In this document: piece after piece, positions 9,586 to 20,564 of the stretch | Layout of the letters: each line of letters begins with the position of its first letter | Position numbering within the stretch: position 1 is the stretch's first letter | Origin: Candidatus Brocadia carolinensis | GTDB taxonomy: Bacteria > Planctomycetota > Brocadiia > Brocadiales > Brocadiaceae | Direction of reading: 5' to 3' | Assembly: GCA_002009475.1 (NCBI GenBank) | Contig: AYTS01000049.1 | Location: 1-43,736, forward strand | DNA length: 43,736 nucleotides | Notes under the pieces: generated by a model | Databases searched by the model: none | Told to the model about the DNA's origin: nothing | Seen by the model: the letters and a program-made list of their open reading frames with translations, nothing else | Program-made: the position numbers and the translations under genes

Positions 9586-9622
9586 GCGGATATTGTCCCG
9601 CATTCCACGGGACAATATCCGC
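9586..9622 (-). terminator. Strong hairpin between glnB2 and amt2
   Basis: GCGGATATTGTCCCG (9586-9600) and CGGGACAATATCCGC (9608-9622) form a perfect 15-bp stem with a 7-base loop. On the minus strand it is followed by AATTTTAATG, a weak T stretch. It stands 26 bases past the glnB2 stop and 27 before the amt2 start. It could terminate or attenuate, making amt2 expression lower than amt3-glnB2, or stabilise the upstream mRNA. Confidence 0.65.
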
Positions 9623-9648
9623 TAAAAAAGTTGCCTGAACCACTTGGG

Positions 9649-9987
9649 TTAAACCGCCGTATCGCCCGATTCTTTTGTGCGAATACGATATACGTTTTCT
9701 ACATTGAAAACAAAGATCTTTCCATCCCCGATACTCCCGGTTTGCGCCTCGTTAATAATGGTATTAACAATCTTTTCCACATCGGTATCCTGCACCGTAA
9801 TCTCAACCTTTATCTTTGAAAGGAGATCGACTCTGTACCTCCTTCCGCGCCACACCTCACTGATACCCTTTTGGCTGCCATGTCCTTTTACCTCGGTAAC
9901 AGTCATTCCTGGATAACCTAATTCCGTCAGGGCATCCCGAACAATGTTAAACTTCTCTGGCCTGATTATTGCTTCTATTTTCTTCAT
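9649..9987 (-). CDS. glnB: PII nitrogen regulatory protein (second copy, Tyr 51 kept)
   Basis: The chosen ATG at 9987 has GGAG six bases upstream and gives 112 residues; an ATG four codons earlier would overlap this ribosome site. [10 protein letters not shown], the T-loop RGRRYRVDLL and the B-loop [10 protein letters not shown] are all present. Tyr 51 is kept, so this copy could be uridylylated, unlike the first. It lies 55 bases downstream of amt3 and just upstream of amt2, and so may gate both. No uridylyltransferase gene (glnD) is in the window. Confidence 0.93.
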   Translation of the reverse strand: MKKIEAIIRPEKFNIVRDALTELGYPGMTVTEVKGHGSQKGISEVWRGRRYRVDLLSKIKVEITVQDTDVEKIVNTIINEAQTGSIGDGKIFVFNVENVYRIRTKESGDTAV

Positions 9988-10042
9988 ACCATTCTCCATT
10001 CATGAAAAATACCATAAAACGACTCGTTCTCACATGCAATCG

Positions 10043-11595
10043 TTATTTCTTTTTAGACGGTTTTACCAATGCATAAACCCATCTGCCAAGTTTCTCAGAG
10101 TAGATCTTTTCCCGCGTAGCATCGTTGCTTATTGCCTTCTCAAGTATAGACAGTTGTTCTCTGTCAATCTCTCTCTGCTCCTCAACGACTTCTCCAGAAA
10201 TGGAAACAAGACCTTCCTCGACCGGATAACACGGTGAACCGTGAACATGTACATCTATACCTTCAAACTCAACAAGATCAGACACCCTGATGCCCATATG
10301 ATATCTTACTATAAAAAAACACACCGCAACCCCATGCAAATGCCCAGGCCAAAGCAACTACCGTCCCGATAAACTGAGCCAATAATTGCCATCCGGAGCC
10401 GGTAATTAATCCGCTTACCCCACCATAGGTGCCATCTGCAAAGAACCCTACCGCAAGCATGCCCCACATACCGTTTGCCGCGTGTACAGCAACCGCACCC
10501 AGTGGATCGTCAACCTTCATCTTTACTTCCACAAGCCAAATCGACCCCCTCATAATTAAGGCAGCGAGCACTCCAATTACCACAGCAGCCCATGGTGCAA
10601 CATAGGCGCAAGGGGCCGTTATTGCGACCAACCCGGCCAGCGCACCGTTACAAATATAAGGGACATCAATATAACCCGTCATACTCCAGGTTAAAAACAA
10701 CATCACCGTGGCGCCGGCTGCGGCAGCAATAAAGGTGTTCGTTGCAATCACAGAAATACGTAAATCGGTCGCTGCAAGGGTACTACCGGCATTAAAACCG
10801 AACCATCCAAATGCAAGGATGAATGTACCAATAACCATATAGGCTATGTTGTGACCTGGAATTGCGTTTGGAGACCCATCAGGATTGTATTTCCCTTTCC
10901 TCGGACCAAGCGCCCACGCCCCAACAAATGCCATGACTCCTCCAATCGTATGTACACATGCACAACCGGCAAAATCTTTTACCCCTGCGCCAAAGGGAAG
11001 TGTGCTTAACCAGCCGCCACCCCATACCCAATGCCCGTATATCGGATAAATCAGGCCACATACGAGGAAACTATAAATAAGATATGCCCCGAATTTCAAC
11101 CGTTCTGCCACCGCGCCCGCGATAATCGAAACGGTCTTTGTAGCAAATACCATTTGGAAGAGCCAAAACATTATCGTCTGAACATCGTATGAGCCACCTA
11201 AAAGCATAAACCCATCGTTACCAATCCACGCATTGCCGTTTTCGAGACCTGGCGCTAATTTTGAGCCGCCAAACATAAAGGCAAATCCAAAAAAGAAAAA
11301 AACCATGGCTCCGAATGTCGAATCTATAAAGCAATGTGCCATATAACTCAACATGTTCTTTTGCCTTAAAAATCCACCGAGAAAGGCAAATCCGGCCTGC
11401 ATGCTAAATACTAAAAAAAGCACCCAATAACGTCCAGATAAAATTAACAGAAAACTTGAGCCCAGCAATGCTGTCCGAATATGTCTGAGAACCGTTTGGG
11501 TCAGCTGCGTAAACAATTCCAGAACCCAAAGCAAATATCCCTGCCATTATAAACAACCACGTCTGCATCTTTATTTTGTTAATAACACATCTCAT
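10043..11595 (-). CDS. amtB: Ammonium transporter Amt (third copy) with long C-terminal tail, two frame breaks
   Basis: Three frames join into one 516-residue Amt when one base is removed from each A7 run, at 11413-11419 and 10313-10319. ATG 11595 follows GGGG by eight bases and starts a signal peptide ending in GSGIVYAADP. Family motifs follow: WFGFNAGSTLAATDL, VKDFAGCACVHTIGG and AVHAANGMWG (twin His). The usual end GIDVHVHGSPCYP is followed by about 65 extra, charged residues (EEQREIDREQLSILEKA and onward). This extension is absent from the other two copies and might add a PII or partner contact. It is the first gene of the amt3-glnB2-amt2 group. If the breaks are real the gene is inactive. 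Confidence 0.85.
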
Positions 11596-11972
11596 AAATT
11601 CAGCCCCTCTCCTCACAAAATACTACCTTTTATCCAGATTAATTACAACAATATTAAATTTTTTTTCTTCTCTATCGTTCACCTCCTTAATCGCCTGATT
11701 TTCATTAATATCTCATTTGAAAAACAAATGATAGTTGCTATTTAAGCAGGATGTTTGACAAATTAATCTAATAGTAACAATTATTATTCCAATAATAAGT
11801 TGTGGTTTTCTACAAACCATCGATACCATACTACATAATCATGTATTTCATTTGTTATCAATTAGATATAACTTATTTATAATCAACATAATCCTTACAT
11901 AAAAACAATAATACAAAGCCATTGGCATTGTGAACCAGCTCCCATTGTCCGCTCCTTAATTTTTCATAACTA
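11596..11972. other. AT-rich divergent promoter region between amt3 and moxR
   Basis: No gene is seen. The sequence is highly AT-rich and must hold the amt3 promoter on the minus strand. An inverted repeat TCATTTG-AAAAA-CAAATGA at 11713-11731, about 120 bases upstream of the amt3 start, is a possible operator. I looked for a sigma-54 site (GG-N10-GC) and found none that is convincing. Confidence 0.4.
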
Positions 11973-12000
11973 TTGACATTGAATTGTGTTAGAATATTTT
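11973..12000 (+). promoter_or_regulatory. Promoter of the moxR operon
   Basis: TTGACA at 11973-11978 matches the sigma-70 -35 box exactly, and TATTTT at 11995-12000 follows at 16 bases. This would start the RNA near 12007 and give a leader of about 215 bases before the moxR ATG, containing the structured element at 12131-12214. Confidence 0.55.
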
Positions 12001-12130
12001 TTCCCACTTCTTTTCGATTGGTTTATTTCAGCCACAACGAATTGCCTATTGCCAGACACCCTTTGGTTAAGGTGTTTTATTTTAAAATTTTCGTTCACAA
12101 ATAGTCAGATTTTTGGTACAAGTTAAGAAT

Positions 12131-12214
12131 CGTCGGTGTTGGGGAAAAGCCTTGGAAGCAATCAGCTCAGTTTTGGGCTTATCTGAGCAACTTCAACACC
12201 GACGCTCTTTTTTT
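12131..12214 (+). ncRNA. Structured leader element ending in T7, attenuator or small RNA
   Basis: CGTCGGTGTTG (12131-12141) and CAACACCGACG (12194-12204) form a perfect 11-bp closing stem, followed after three bases by seven T (12208-12214). Inside, GCTCAG (12165-12170) pairs with CTGAGC (12183-12188). The loop of that hairpin holds GGCTT (12176-12180), complementary to AAGCC at 12147-12151, so a pseudoknot is possible. The moxR ATG follows seven bases after the T run. The arrangement is that of a terminator-type attenuator, or a small RNA with an intrinsic terminator. It matches no riboswitch class I know. Confidence 0.5.
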
Positions 12215-12220
12215 ACTCCT

Positions 12221-13235
12221 ATGAACTACACCGAAACCGATACGACCGATCATCAAGCTATAGAAAAGATAGTCAGCGGACGCCATAAAATAAAACAGGA
12301 ACTTGCCAAGGTCATCATTGGGCAGGAAGAGGTTATCGATTATCTCCTTGTTGCCCTCTTTTGCAAAGGACATTGTCTCTTTGTTGGAGTACCCGGCCTC
12401 GCCAAGACACTGCTGGTAAGTACCCTTGCGGATGTTTTGAATCTGAAGTTTAATCGTATTCAATTCACTCCGGATCTTATGCCGGCAGACATTACCGGAA
12501 CGGATATTCTGGAACAAGACCACGCAACAGGAAAAAGATTTTTCAAGTTTATTAAAGGGCCGATTTTTTCCAACATCCTCCTTGCCGACGAAATCAATCG
12601 TACGCCCCCGAAAACACAAGCAGCACTGCTTCAGTCGATGCAAGAATATAAAGTCACCGCAAGCGGAATCACCTACGCTCTTGACCTTCCGTTTATTGTC
12701 TTTGCCACCCAAAATCCTATTGAGCAGGAGGGAACATACCCTCTGCCAGAGGCGCAGCTAGACCGGTTCATGTTTCAGATTAATGTCCAATATCCTTCTG
12801 AAAAAGAGGAGCTTGAAATTGTACGAACCACAACATCCGCTTTTAAACCGAGAGCAGGCAAAGTTTTCGATCCCGCGGAAATCATGAATCTTCAGGACTT
12901 GGTTACCAGGGTGCCTGTCGCCGATTATGTGCTTGAATATGCCATCAGATTAGTCCGCGCATCGAGACCAACAGACCTCAGTGCGCCTGACTTTATAAAA
13001 AAAATGGATCAACTGGGGGGCTGGACCACGCGCATCCCAATTTCTTATTCTTGGAAGTAAGGCACGTGCGCTCCTCGACGGGAGATTCGCAGCTACTTGC
13101 AACGACGTGCGCGCAATTGCAAGACCGATCTTGCAGCACCGCATTATCACAAATTTCACTGCTGAGGCTGAAGGAAAAACATCCCAGCAGGTAATAGACC
13201 AATTACTCGATACCATCAAAGAGCATTCGAAATAA
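12221..13235 (+). CDS. moxR: MoxR-type AAA+ ATPase, frame broken in an A8 run
   Basis: Removing one A from the run at 12997-13004 gives 337 residues and restores the family end DFIKKWINWGAGPRASQFL followed by ILGSKARALLDGRFA. Walker A is GVPGLAKT (56-63), Walker B ILLADE, then NRTPPKTQAALLQSM and FATQNPIEQEGTYPLPEAQL. MoxR ATPases work as chaperones for metal or vWA-domain proteins, together with DUF58 and vWA partners, and exactly these follow. ATG 12221 is chosen because the family starts about here; no clear ribosome site precedes it, and the frame upstream is the structured leader. Confidence 0.9.
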
Positions 13236-13246
13236 AATCAGGATAG

Positions 13247-14163
13247 ATGAGGGACATGACAGATAACCCTTTTGATCCGGTAACGCTGTCCAGAATTGCC
13301 AATATGGAATTACGCGCAAGACTTCTTGTCGATGGCGTTCTATCCGGTATCCATAAAAGTCCGTACACAGGCTCCAGTATTGAATTCCTGGAACATAAAG
13401 AATATTCCCCGGGCAATGAGATAAAACACATCGATTGGAAGGTGCTGGCAAAGACCGACAAGTATTATGTCAAGCAATATGAAGAAGAAACCAATCTCAG
13501 ATGTTATCTGTTCCTTGATGCCAGCGGATCGATGGGTTATAAATCGGCGGGTATCAGTAAGTTTGAATATGCCGCTACTCTGGCTGCATCATTATCCTAT
13601 TTATTACTAAAACAATCCGACTTGGTTGGTCTTGTCAGTTTTAGTGACAGGGTGCTGCAATACGTACCGCCAAGGTCCCGTATTGCTCACCTGCACACGC
13701 TACTAAATGTTCTGACTGGACTAAAACCGCAGGAAAATCAAATATCAGTGCCGTATTGAATAACTTTGTCGAAAAGATTGGCCGTCGATCTTTAATTATT
13801 ATCATTTCTGATTTTTTCGACCATGTAAAAGAAATACTCCATCAGTTAAAGCATTTCCAGTTTAAGAAAAACGAAGTCATCTTATTCCATATACTCGATC
13901 CCTATGAACTGAAGTTCCCTTTCGAGACAGTGACTTTTTTTGAATCAATGGAGGATGAAAGACATATCCTGGCAGATCCTAAATCTATTAAGCAGCAATA
14001 TCTCTCTGAAATGAACTCCTTTCTTGATCAATTCAAACAGTCCTGCTTTGAAAATCAAATAGATTACTGGCTCATTGACTCTTCAACCCCAATGGATCAG
14101 GCATTAATCAAGTTTCTTGCAAGAAGAGAAAGTTCCCTGCAATCAGTCCGCTTCGGTAAATAA
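13247..14163 (+). CDS. DUF58 domain protein, one base missing
   Basis: The frames 13247-13759 and 13756-14163 form one DUF58 protein of 305 residues if one base is added near 13723-13730. The family core is clear: SSIEFLEHKEYSPGNEIKHI, DWKVLAKTDKYYVKQYEEET and the vWA-like LFLDASGSMGYKS, which keeps the DxSxS metal site. After the break AGKSNISAVLNNFVEKIGRR and LIIIISDFFDH resume the fold. DUF58 proteins sit between MoxR ATPases and BatA-like vWA proteins. Eleven bases separate it from moxR. Unlike all other breaks here this one is a loss, and it is not in a long run. Confidence 0.85.
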
Positions 14164-14166
14164 GAG

Positions 14167-16300
14167 ATGTTAACCTTTCTTAACCCCATCCTGTTGTTGG
14201 GTATTTTGGGTGCAAGCATTCCCATCATTATCCATCTTATCAACAAGAGAAAGGCTGTGTCTCATAAGTTTGCGGCTATTGACTTTTTGTTAGAAACGAA
14301 TAAGCGCATTTCGATAAAATTCAAGCTCCGTCATTTGGTCCTTTTAATCCTGCGGGCCTGCCTTCTCGTGTTTCTTGCCCTGTCTCTTGCCAGGCCTTTT
14401 ATAAAAAATTCTGGTGGAGGCGCTGCAGAGAAAAACATTCCCACGAGCAACGTCATTATCATTGACGATTCGTTCAGTATGCAGTATTCAGATCGCCACG
14501 GATCGTTTTTTTTTATCCGCCAAAACAGCTGCAAAGCAGATTGTTGACGCTCTGAAGAAAGATGACAAAGCCGCGGTACTTACCCTTTCCAGCACAGCAT
14601 TCCAGGTTCTCCCGGAATTAGACGAGGATAAAAAACGGCTTTTAAACTTCATAGACCAATCTCAGCCCGGCTTTACAGCAACGCATATTGCACCTGCACT
14701 CGATGCAGCAGCAGAGATTCTAACAACTGCCAAGACGTCAGCAAAACGGATATTTCTGATTACCGATATGACACGAAACGGATGGGATCCTCATTGGTTC
14801 AAGAGTGGGCATGAAAAATTAAGGAAGCATGTATCCGGAATTCATATCGTGGATGTATCTGAAGGTAAACCGTTAAAAAATATAGCTATTACCCACGTGG
14901 AACCCCATCTTAACTTATTGAAAAAAAATGCGGAAGGTCATATTAAGGTAACTCTTTCTAATTTTTCACCGGTACGGGCAAAGGATCTCCAGGTATCCCT
15001 GTTTCTTGACGGGGAAAAATTAAATCAGGGATTTTTCAACATTGAAGCTAACGCAGCGGAAACAAAGGAATTTTTTGTTACCGCAGAAAAAGGGAAAGAT
15101 CATTTCGGTTGGGTTGAAATTTCAGGGGATAGTTTGCCCGTTGACAACAAACGATATTTCACAATCAATGCATCACGCACCATTGATACGCTCTTGATTG
15201 ATGGCGATCCCAAGACGAACATTTATGAAAGCGAAACCTTTTACCTGGAAAAGGCTTTAAACCCGGGACGTGAACACGTATCAGCTATAAAACCGTCGAT
15301 ATGTTCTATCCACGAAATCAATAACATGCATTTTGCCAATTTTAATATTGTCTTTTTGTGCAATGTGGAAACTTTACCAGCGGCAAAAATTCAGGAGCTT
15401 GAAAAGTTTGTAACAGAGGGAGGTGCGGTCATTTTTACCCTCGGCAACAAGGTGGAGGCAGATTACTACAACAATGCTTTCCGCGCTCTCCTTCCGCATC
15501 GACTTCACATGATAAGGACTTTTTCAGGTAACAGCCCGCTATCGGAAGAGCAGCCGCTCCAGTTAAAAGTCACGGATCCAATTCACCCGGCGATACGCAT
15601 TCTTTCAGAAACGCAGATCGATACGCTGTCGTTGGTAAAATTTTATCGGATGTTTTATGTTGATCCAACACCCCTGGGAAGTTGCAGGACAATACTTTCT
15701 TTTTCTAACGATATCCCTGCCCTTATTGAACGGCAAGTCGGCCGAGGAAAGTCGGTGCTCTTTACCTCATCGATCGATCGGGATTGGACGGATTTTCCGG
15801 TAAAATCCTTTTTCCTCCCCCTTATTCAACAATTGTGCAGATATGTAACGGAAAGCATACCAGAAGAAACACCCAAAGGAACCCTGGTTAAACAAAGTTG
15901 GCGCTATCCCTGCACTTACAATATGGACTTCTTAGAAATAACCAATCCTGATGGCACACAAACCGTCGTACCGCAACAATTGGTGGATAATGAAAAATGT
16001 TTTGAATACAAAGAAACAAATATACCAGGGATTTATTCTGTCACCGTGGATGAAAAATTGCATCCACAATTCCCCGCCTATTTCCCTGTAAATGTAGATG
16101 TTGCCGAATCGAATCTGGAGAAAATAAACCAACATGAAATTGAGACCTATATGGGTGGCACAAATTTTAGCATAGCAACCGCTCATAAAGGTGAAGAATC
16201 CGATGTGCTTTTTGGAGAAGCCAAGAAAACGCTTTGGGGGCATTTCCTGCTTTTCACCCTCTTCATCCTCTTCATCGAATCTTTTATTTCGAGAAAATAA
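14167..16300 (+). CDS. BatA-like vWA membrane protein, frame broken in a T9 run
   Basis: One base less in the T run at 14506-14514 joins two frames into 710 residues. The N-terminus MLTFLNPILLLGILGASIPI is the double-membrane-segment module seen in BatA-like proteins, with a second helix LVLLILRACLLVFLALSLA. A vWA domain follows with the metal site IIDDSFSMQYS (DxSxS) and FLITDMTRNGWD. The middle holds a class I glutamine-amidotransferase-like or DUF-type domain (FVTEGGAVIFTLGNK). The last 20 residues form a third helix. It starts three bases after the DUF58 stop, so translation is probably coupled. The set is probably a MoxR-dependent system for assembling or maturing envelope proteins. Confidence 0.85.
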
Positions 16301-16319
16301 TTTATATGTTTATTTTTCC

Positions 16320-16560
16320 AACGCCATTGTTTAATATTTACCCGTGATCGTACAAATTATCGACGCGAATGTTGGCTATTTTGAACAGAACTTGATGGAA
16401 GACATCTTATAACCAACTATATTGTCGAAAACAAAACGGTAGAACTTACCCCAAATATCTGAACATTACAAGAGGTTGCTCAAAATTTTCCTTCCGGCCA
16501 GGCAACATATTTTATGATTGGTACAGCTCGTGCTTAATATTCCTAACGGTAAGTCGGTAT
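16320..16560 (+). pseudogene. Possible decayed coding fragment
   Basis: Broken plus-strand frames read like protein, for example IIDANVGYFEQNLMEDIL and, after stops, LQEVAQNFPSGQATYFMIG. Stop codons interrupt them and no start or ribosome site is seen. I do not recognise the parent family. It may be the remnant of a fourth gene behind the BatA-like gene. Confidence 0.25.
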
Positions 16561-16620
16561 TAAAGCACTGATAAACCAAAACAAAAATGCCGAATTACCT
16601 CTCCTCCTATCCCTCCTTCT

Positions 16621-16655
16621 TGCTGGGATGTCGTCAAAATGATGACATCCCAGCA
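16621..16655. terminator. Long hairpin between convergent genes
   Basis: TGCTGGGATGTC (16621-16632) and GACATCCCAGCA (16644-16655) form a perfect 12-bp stem that extends by three further pairs, one of them G-T, leaving a 5-base loop. It lies between the rightward vWA operon and the leftward gene at 16876. It could terminate both directions, although long T runs are missing. Confidence 0.55.
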
Positions 16656-16875
16656 AAAGGTAGCCCATCATACCTCATATAGCTCTTAAATCTCTTTTTA
16701 TTCAATCGGAACAGGCTTTATCGCATCAGATGCGCTTTAGTTTTTTACATTCGAAGTTGCTTAACGATCCTTCTGTCAGACCATTTTCACAAACTCATAT
16801 TGTATACTGATGATGCACCATACCTTATTGACTCCAAAACACATGAGAGGACTTTGGCTTCAAAAAAGACGAACT

Positions 16876-17346
16876 CTACAACCTTTTTGCTAATGCCCTT
16901 CGGGATATCGCAAGCGCAGCGTCTTTTAGCGTTACTTGCTTGCGATAAGCCCAATCGACGATAGTCATCCAGAGAAGTCCCAACAAGGCAGTTCCGCCCG
17001 CAGCCAGAATTCCTGAAGTAATCCAGCCTATCGGACCCAAGAAATTGGTGACCTCTGCAATTAATCCTGATGCGCTTTTAGCAAGCGCATATCCTCCGCC
17101 ACCTGCCACGGCAAGAAGTATTCCTGTTTTGCCAAGGATTTCAAGTATGCTATGCTCGGAGATGCTTTCGCTGAAGTACTCTTCGTAAATCATCGCGCAC
17201 ATAACCATATCCGTTGCGATCAGGGCGATATGCGACGGAATTTCTGCGCCTGGTTTTGGCACCCCGCCAATGACAATATTACCTGCAGAAAATTCTGCAA
17301 TCTTCAGTAGTGTTTTTCTGCGCTTATTCCACATGCTTTTTGACAT
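16876..17346 (-). CDS. Small glycine-rich membrane protein, unknown
   Basis: This 156-residue protein begins MSKSMWNKRRKTLLKIAEF and has two hydrophobic, glycine- and alanine-rich segments, around residues 90-115 (TGILLAVAGGGGYALAKSAS) and 125-150 (GWITSGILAAGGTALLGLLW), with a basic C-terminus. The middle part SHIALIATDMVMCAMIYEEY resembles the membrane part of DUF697 or YcjF-like proteins, but I cannot assign it. GGAGGG precedes the ATG by about eight bases, which supports a real gene. Neighbours give no clue. The 340 bases upstream (17347-17686) show no gene or clear signal. Confidence 0.6.
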   Translation of the reverse strand: MSKSMWNKRRKTLLKIAEFSAGNIVIGGVPKPGAEIPSHIALIATDMVMCAMIYEEYFSESISEHSILEILGKTGILLAVAGGGGYALAKSASGLIAEVTNFLGPIGWITSGILAAGGTALLGLLWMTIVDWAYRKQVTLKDAALAISRRALAKRL

Positions 17347-17686
17347 GAAAACCCTCCCTTATGTTTGACCATTTGCTATTATTCATAATACCGTCATTGG
17401 GATCACGAACAATTTATTTTTGGCAATACTTTAGTCTTTTGAAAAACAGCCCAGATGTTTATAGAAAATGCTTTCCCAAAAAACAAGCTGTTACGATTTT
17501 TGTAATCTGGCATTTAAATTACTATACTAATTGCCCAAATACTATGCTATAAAGTATCTCTTTGTCAATCAATGGAATGGCAGGTATTCCATTTGATCTG
17601 GCATTGCAAAACCAAATAGGTGGAGGTGTTGTTCCAAAATAAATTTTTACCGCTTTTTAAGATCTGATACTAACCAATACGGAGAA

Positions 17687-18997
17687 TTACGTGAGGCTGT
17701 TAATGACAATGCCGGTGATCAATTTCGGATAAAAATACGTTGACTTGGGGGGCATGACCTTGCGCGTTGAGGCAATTTCCTTTACCTGTTCAATACGTGT
17801 TGGCTTAAGAAAGAATGCCAACTGATACTGTCCAGACCTCACGAGCGACACTGCCTCTGTTTCCTCCTTCACATATTTCACGTATTCCTTTATGGTCACG
17901 TCATCGGCCGCAATGCCCAGTACCTTGCTTATAATCACTCCGTGAAGAATGCCTGCATCCAAATGTCTCCATTCGGGATGATCATTGGCAAATATCGTAT
18001 CAATAATTTTTTCATTGTTGAGAGAGAGTTTATAATAGGCGTCTTCCTGACCCGCATACATGATGAATGCATGGGTTTCAGGTGCGTTGTTCAACCGTGC
18101 CATACAATCTTTTACCGCACACCCCTTGCCCAGCAGTTCGATCTGGAAAGACTCGTGCAGCACAGGTAAAATCCTATCAAGATGAAAATCTTTTATATTG
18201 CGCACCAGCCGATGAGCTGGCAATATCTTTAAGCCCTTGTTGCTCATCGATACGCACACCATCATGACGTAATCGGAAGGGAGGTCTGCCTGCGATCCAC
18301 CATGTTCTTTTTGCATTTGTTCCTTGTAGACCATGGCAGTTTCATACCGATGGTGACCATCTGCAATGAAAAGGGGTTTTTCTTTCATACGACCAACCAG
18401 TCGATCGATCGCCTGCTTCTCCTTGATTACCCACAGCTTATTTTTAACCCCCGTATCGCCTACAAAGTCCACCTCAGGTTTTGTAGATGTCATGGCCAAT
18501 AAATCAGCATCAATCTCATTAGTCTCATCCGGGAAAAGGGCAAATATAGAACTGAGATTTGCCCGGCACGACTGGGTAAGTTTTAGCCGGTCCGCCTTTG
18601 GACCGGGGAGTGTTTGTTCATGCGGGTAAATAGAGCCTTTATCAAAGGGTTCCAGTCTCACTAATGCAATAAAGCCTCTCCGGGTTAGCCATATATTACC
18701 CGACAAAAATTCCTGGTCGTAAATATAAATTGCCGGGGAATCTTCTTGTCTGAGGATGCCCTCTTTTCTCCACGCACGAAAAAATTCAGCGGCTCGGGTA
18801 TATTTGTTGGCTTTTTCCGAATCGCCGGGAAGGTCCTTTCCGAAATCCAACCGAATGATGTTGTTCGGATGGATCTGATAATATCGTTCCCGCTCCTGAG
18901 GAGAAATAACATCATACGGCGGCGTCATAACGGACGCCATGTCGGTAATGACGCCTTGATTGTACCGTAATCCCCGAAATGGTTTTATAATAGCCAT
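17687..18997 (-). CDS. DUF1015 family protein
   Basis: This 436-residue protein matches DUF1015 along its length: IIKPFRGLRYNQGVITDMAS near the start, then MTPPYDVISPQERERYYQIH, IYPHEQTLPGPKADRL, FIADGHHRYETAMVYKEQM and, near the end, RKVMPPKSTYFYPKLITGIV. The family is widespread and often lies beside serine or SAM metabolism genes; its biochemical function is not firmly established. It lies 115 bases downstream of ahcY on the same strand, separated by a palindromic repeat, and so may belong to the methyl-cycle transcript. Confidence 0.85.
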   Translation of the reverse strand: MAIIKPFRGLRYNQGVITDMASVMTPPYDVISPQERERYYQIHPNNIIRLDFGKDLPGDSEKANKYTRAAEFFRAWRKEGILRQEDSPAIYIYDQEFLSGNIWLTRRGFIALVRLEPFDKGSIYPHEQTLPGPKADRLKLTQSCRANLSSIFALFPDETNEIDADLLAMTSTKPEVDFVGDTGVKNKLWVIKEKQAIDRLVGRMKEKPLFIADGHHRYETAMVYKEQMQKEHGGSQADLPSDYVMMVCVSMSNKGLKILPAHRLVRNIKDFHLDRILPVLHESFQIELLGKGCAVKDCMARLNNAPETHAFIMYAGQEDAYYKLSLNNEKIIDTIFANDHPEWRHLDAGILHGVIISKVLGIAADDVTIKEYVKYVKEETEAVSLVRSGQYQLAFFLKPTRIEQVKEIASTRKVMPPKSTYFYPKLITGIVINSLT

Positions 18998-19022
18998 GGT
19001 AAATTTACAACTTTCGATTTGT

Positions 19023-19088
19023 GATTTACGATTTTAAACCCCAGATCGGTCGGCTGAGCGCTCACGATAAAGTCCAAAATCGTAAATC
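19023..19088. repeat. Inverted repeat between ahcY and the DUF1015 gene
   Basis: GATTTACGATTTT (19023-19035) and AAAATCGTAAATC (19076-19088) are perfect 13-bp inverted arms with 40 bases between them. Such short palindromic elements with TTACGATTT arms are common mobile-looking intergenic repeats. It could also act as a weak hairpin in the mRNA. Confidence 0.5.
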
Positions 19089-19112
19089 TAAAATATTTTG
19101 ATGTATCCACGT

Positions 19113-20372
<1,260 letters not shown>

Positions 20373-20415
20373 TCATTCTCCTTTTCTTTTTCGTTAGTAT
20401 TTTTAAACCCTTAAC

Positions 20416-20550
20416 TCACCGCAGAGAACGTTGTGGTAGCACAGAAACCAAGAGAGACTGGGAAGTTAAGAGGCTGTGAGGTTGCGTTTCACAACTTCAC
20501 ATCTTCCCAGTCTCTCATCTTCTGGTTTTTCTTTGCGTTCTTTGCGGTGA
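20416..20550. repeat. 135-bp palindromic MITE-like element
   Basis: The outer arms TCACCGCAGAGAACG (20416-20430) and CGTTCTTTGCGGTGA (20536-20550) are near-perfect inverted copies. Inside, GAGAGACTGGGAAG (20452-20465) and CTTCCCAGTCTCTC (20503-20516) are perfect 14-bp arms, and GTGAGGTTG/CAACTTCAC pairs nearer the centre. The whole unit can fold into one long hairpin and lies between metK and ahcY. The CCGCAGAGAACG ends are those of a common dispersed repeat. It may work as a MITE, and as RNA could affect metK-ahcY stability. Confidence 0.65.
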
Positions 20551-20564
20551 ATAATTACTTAGTT

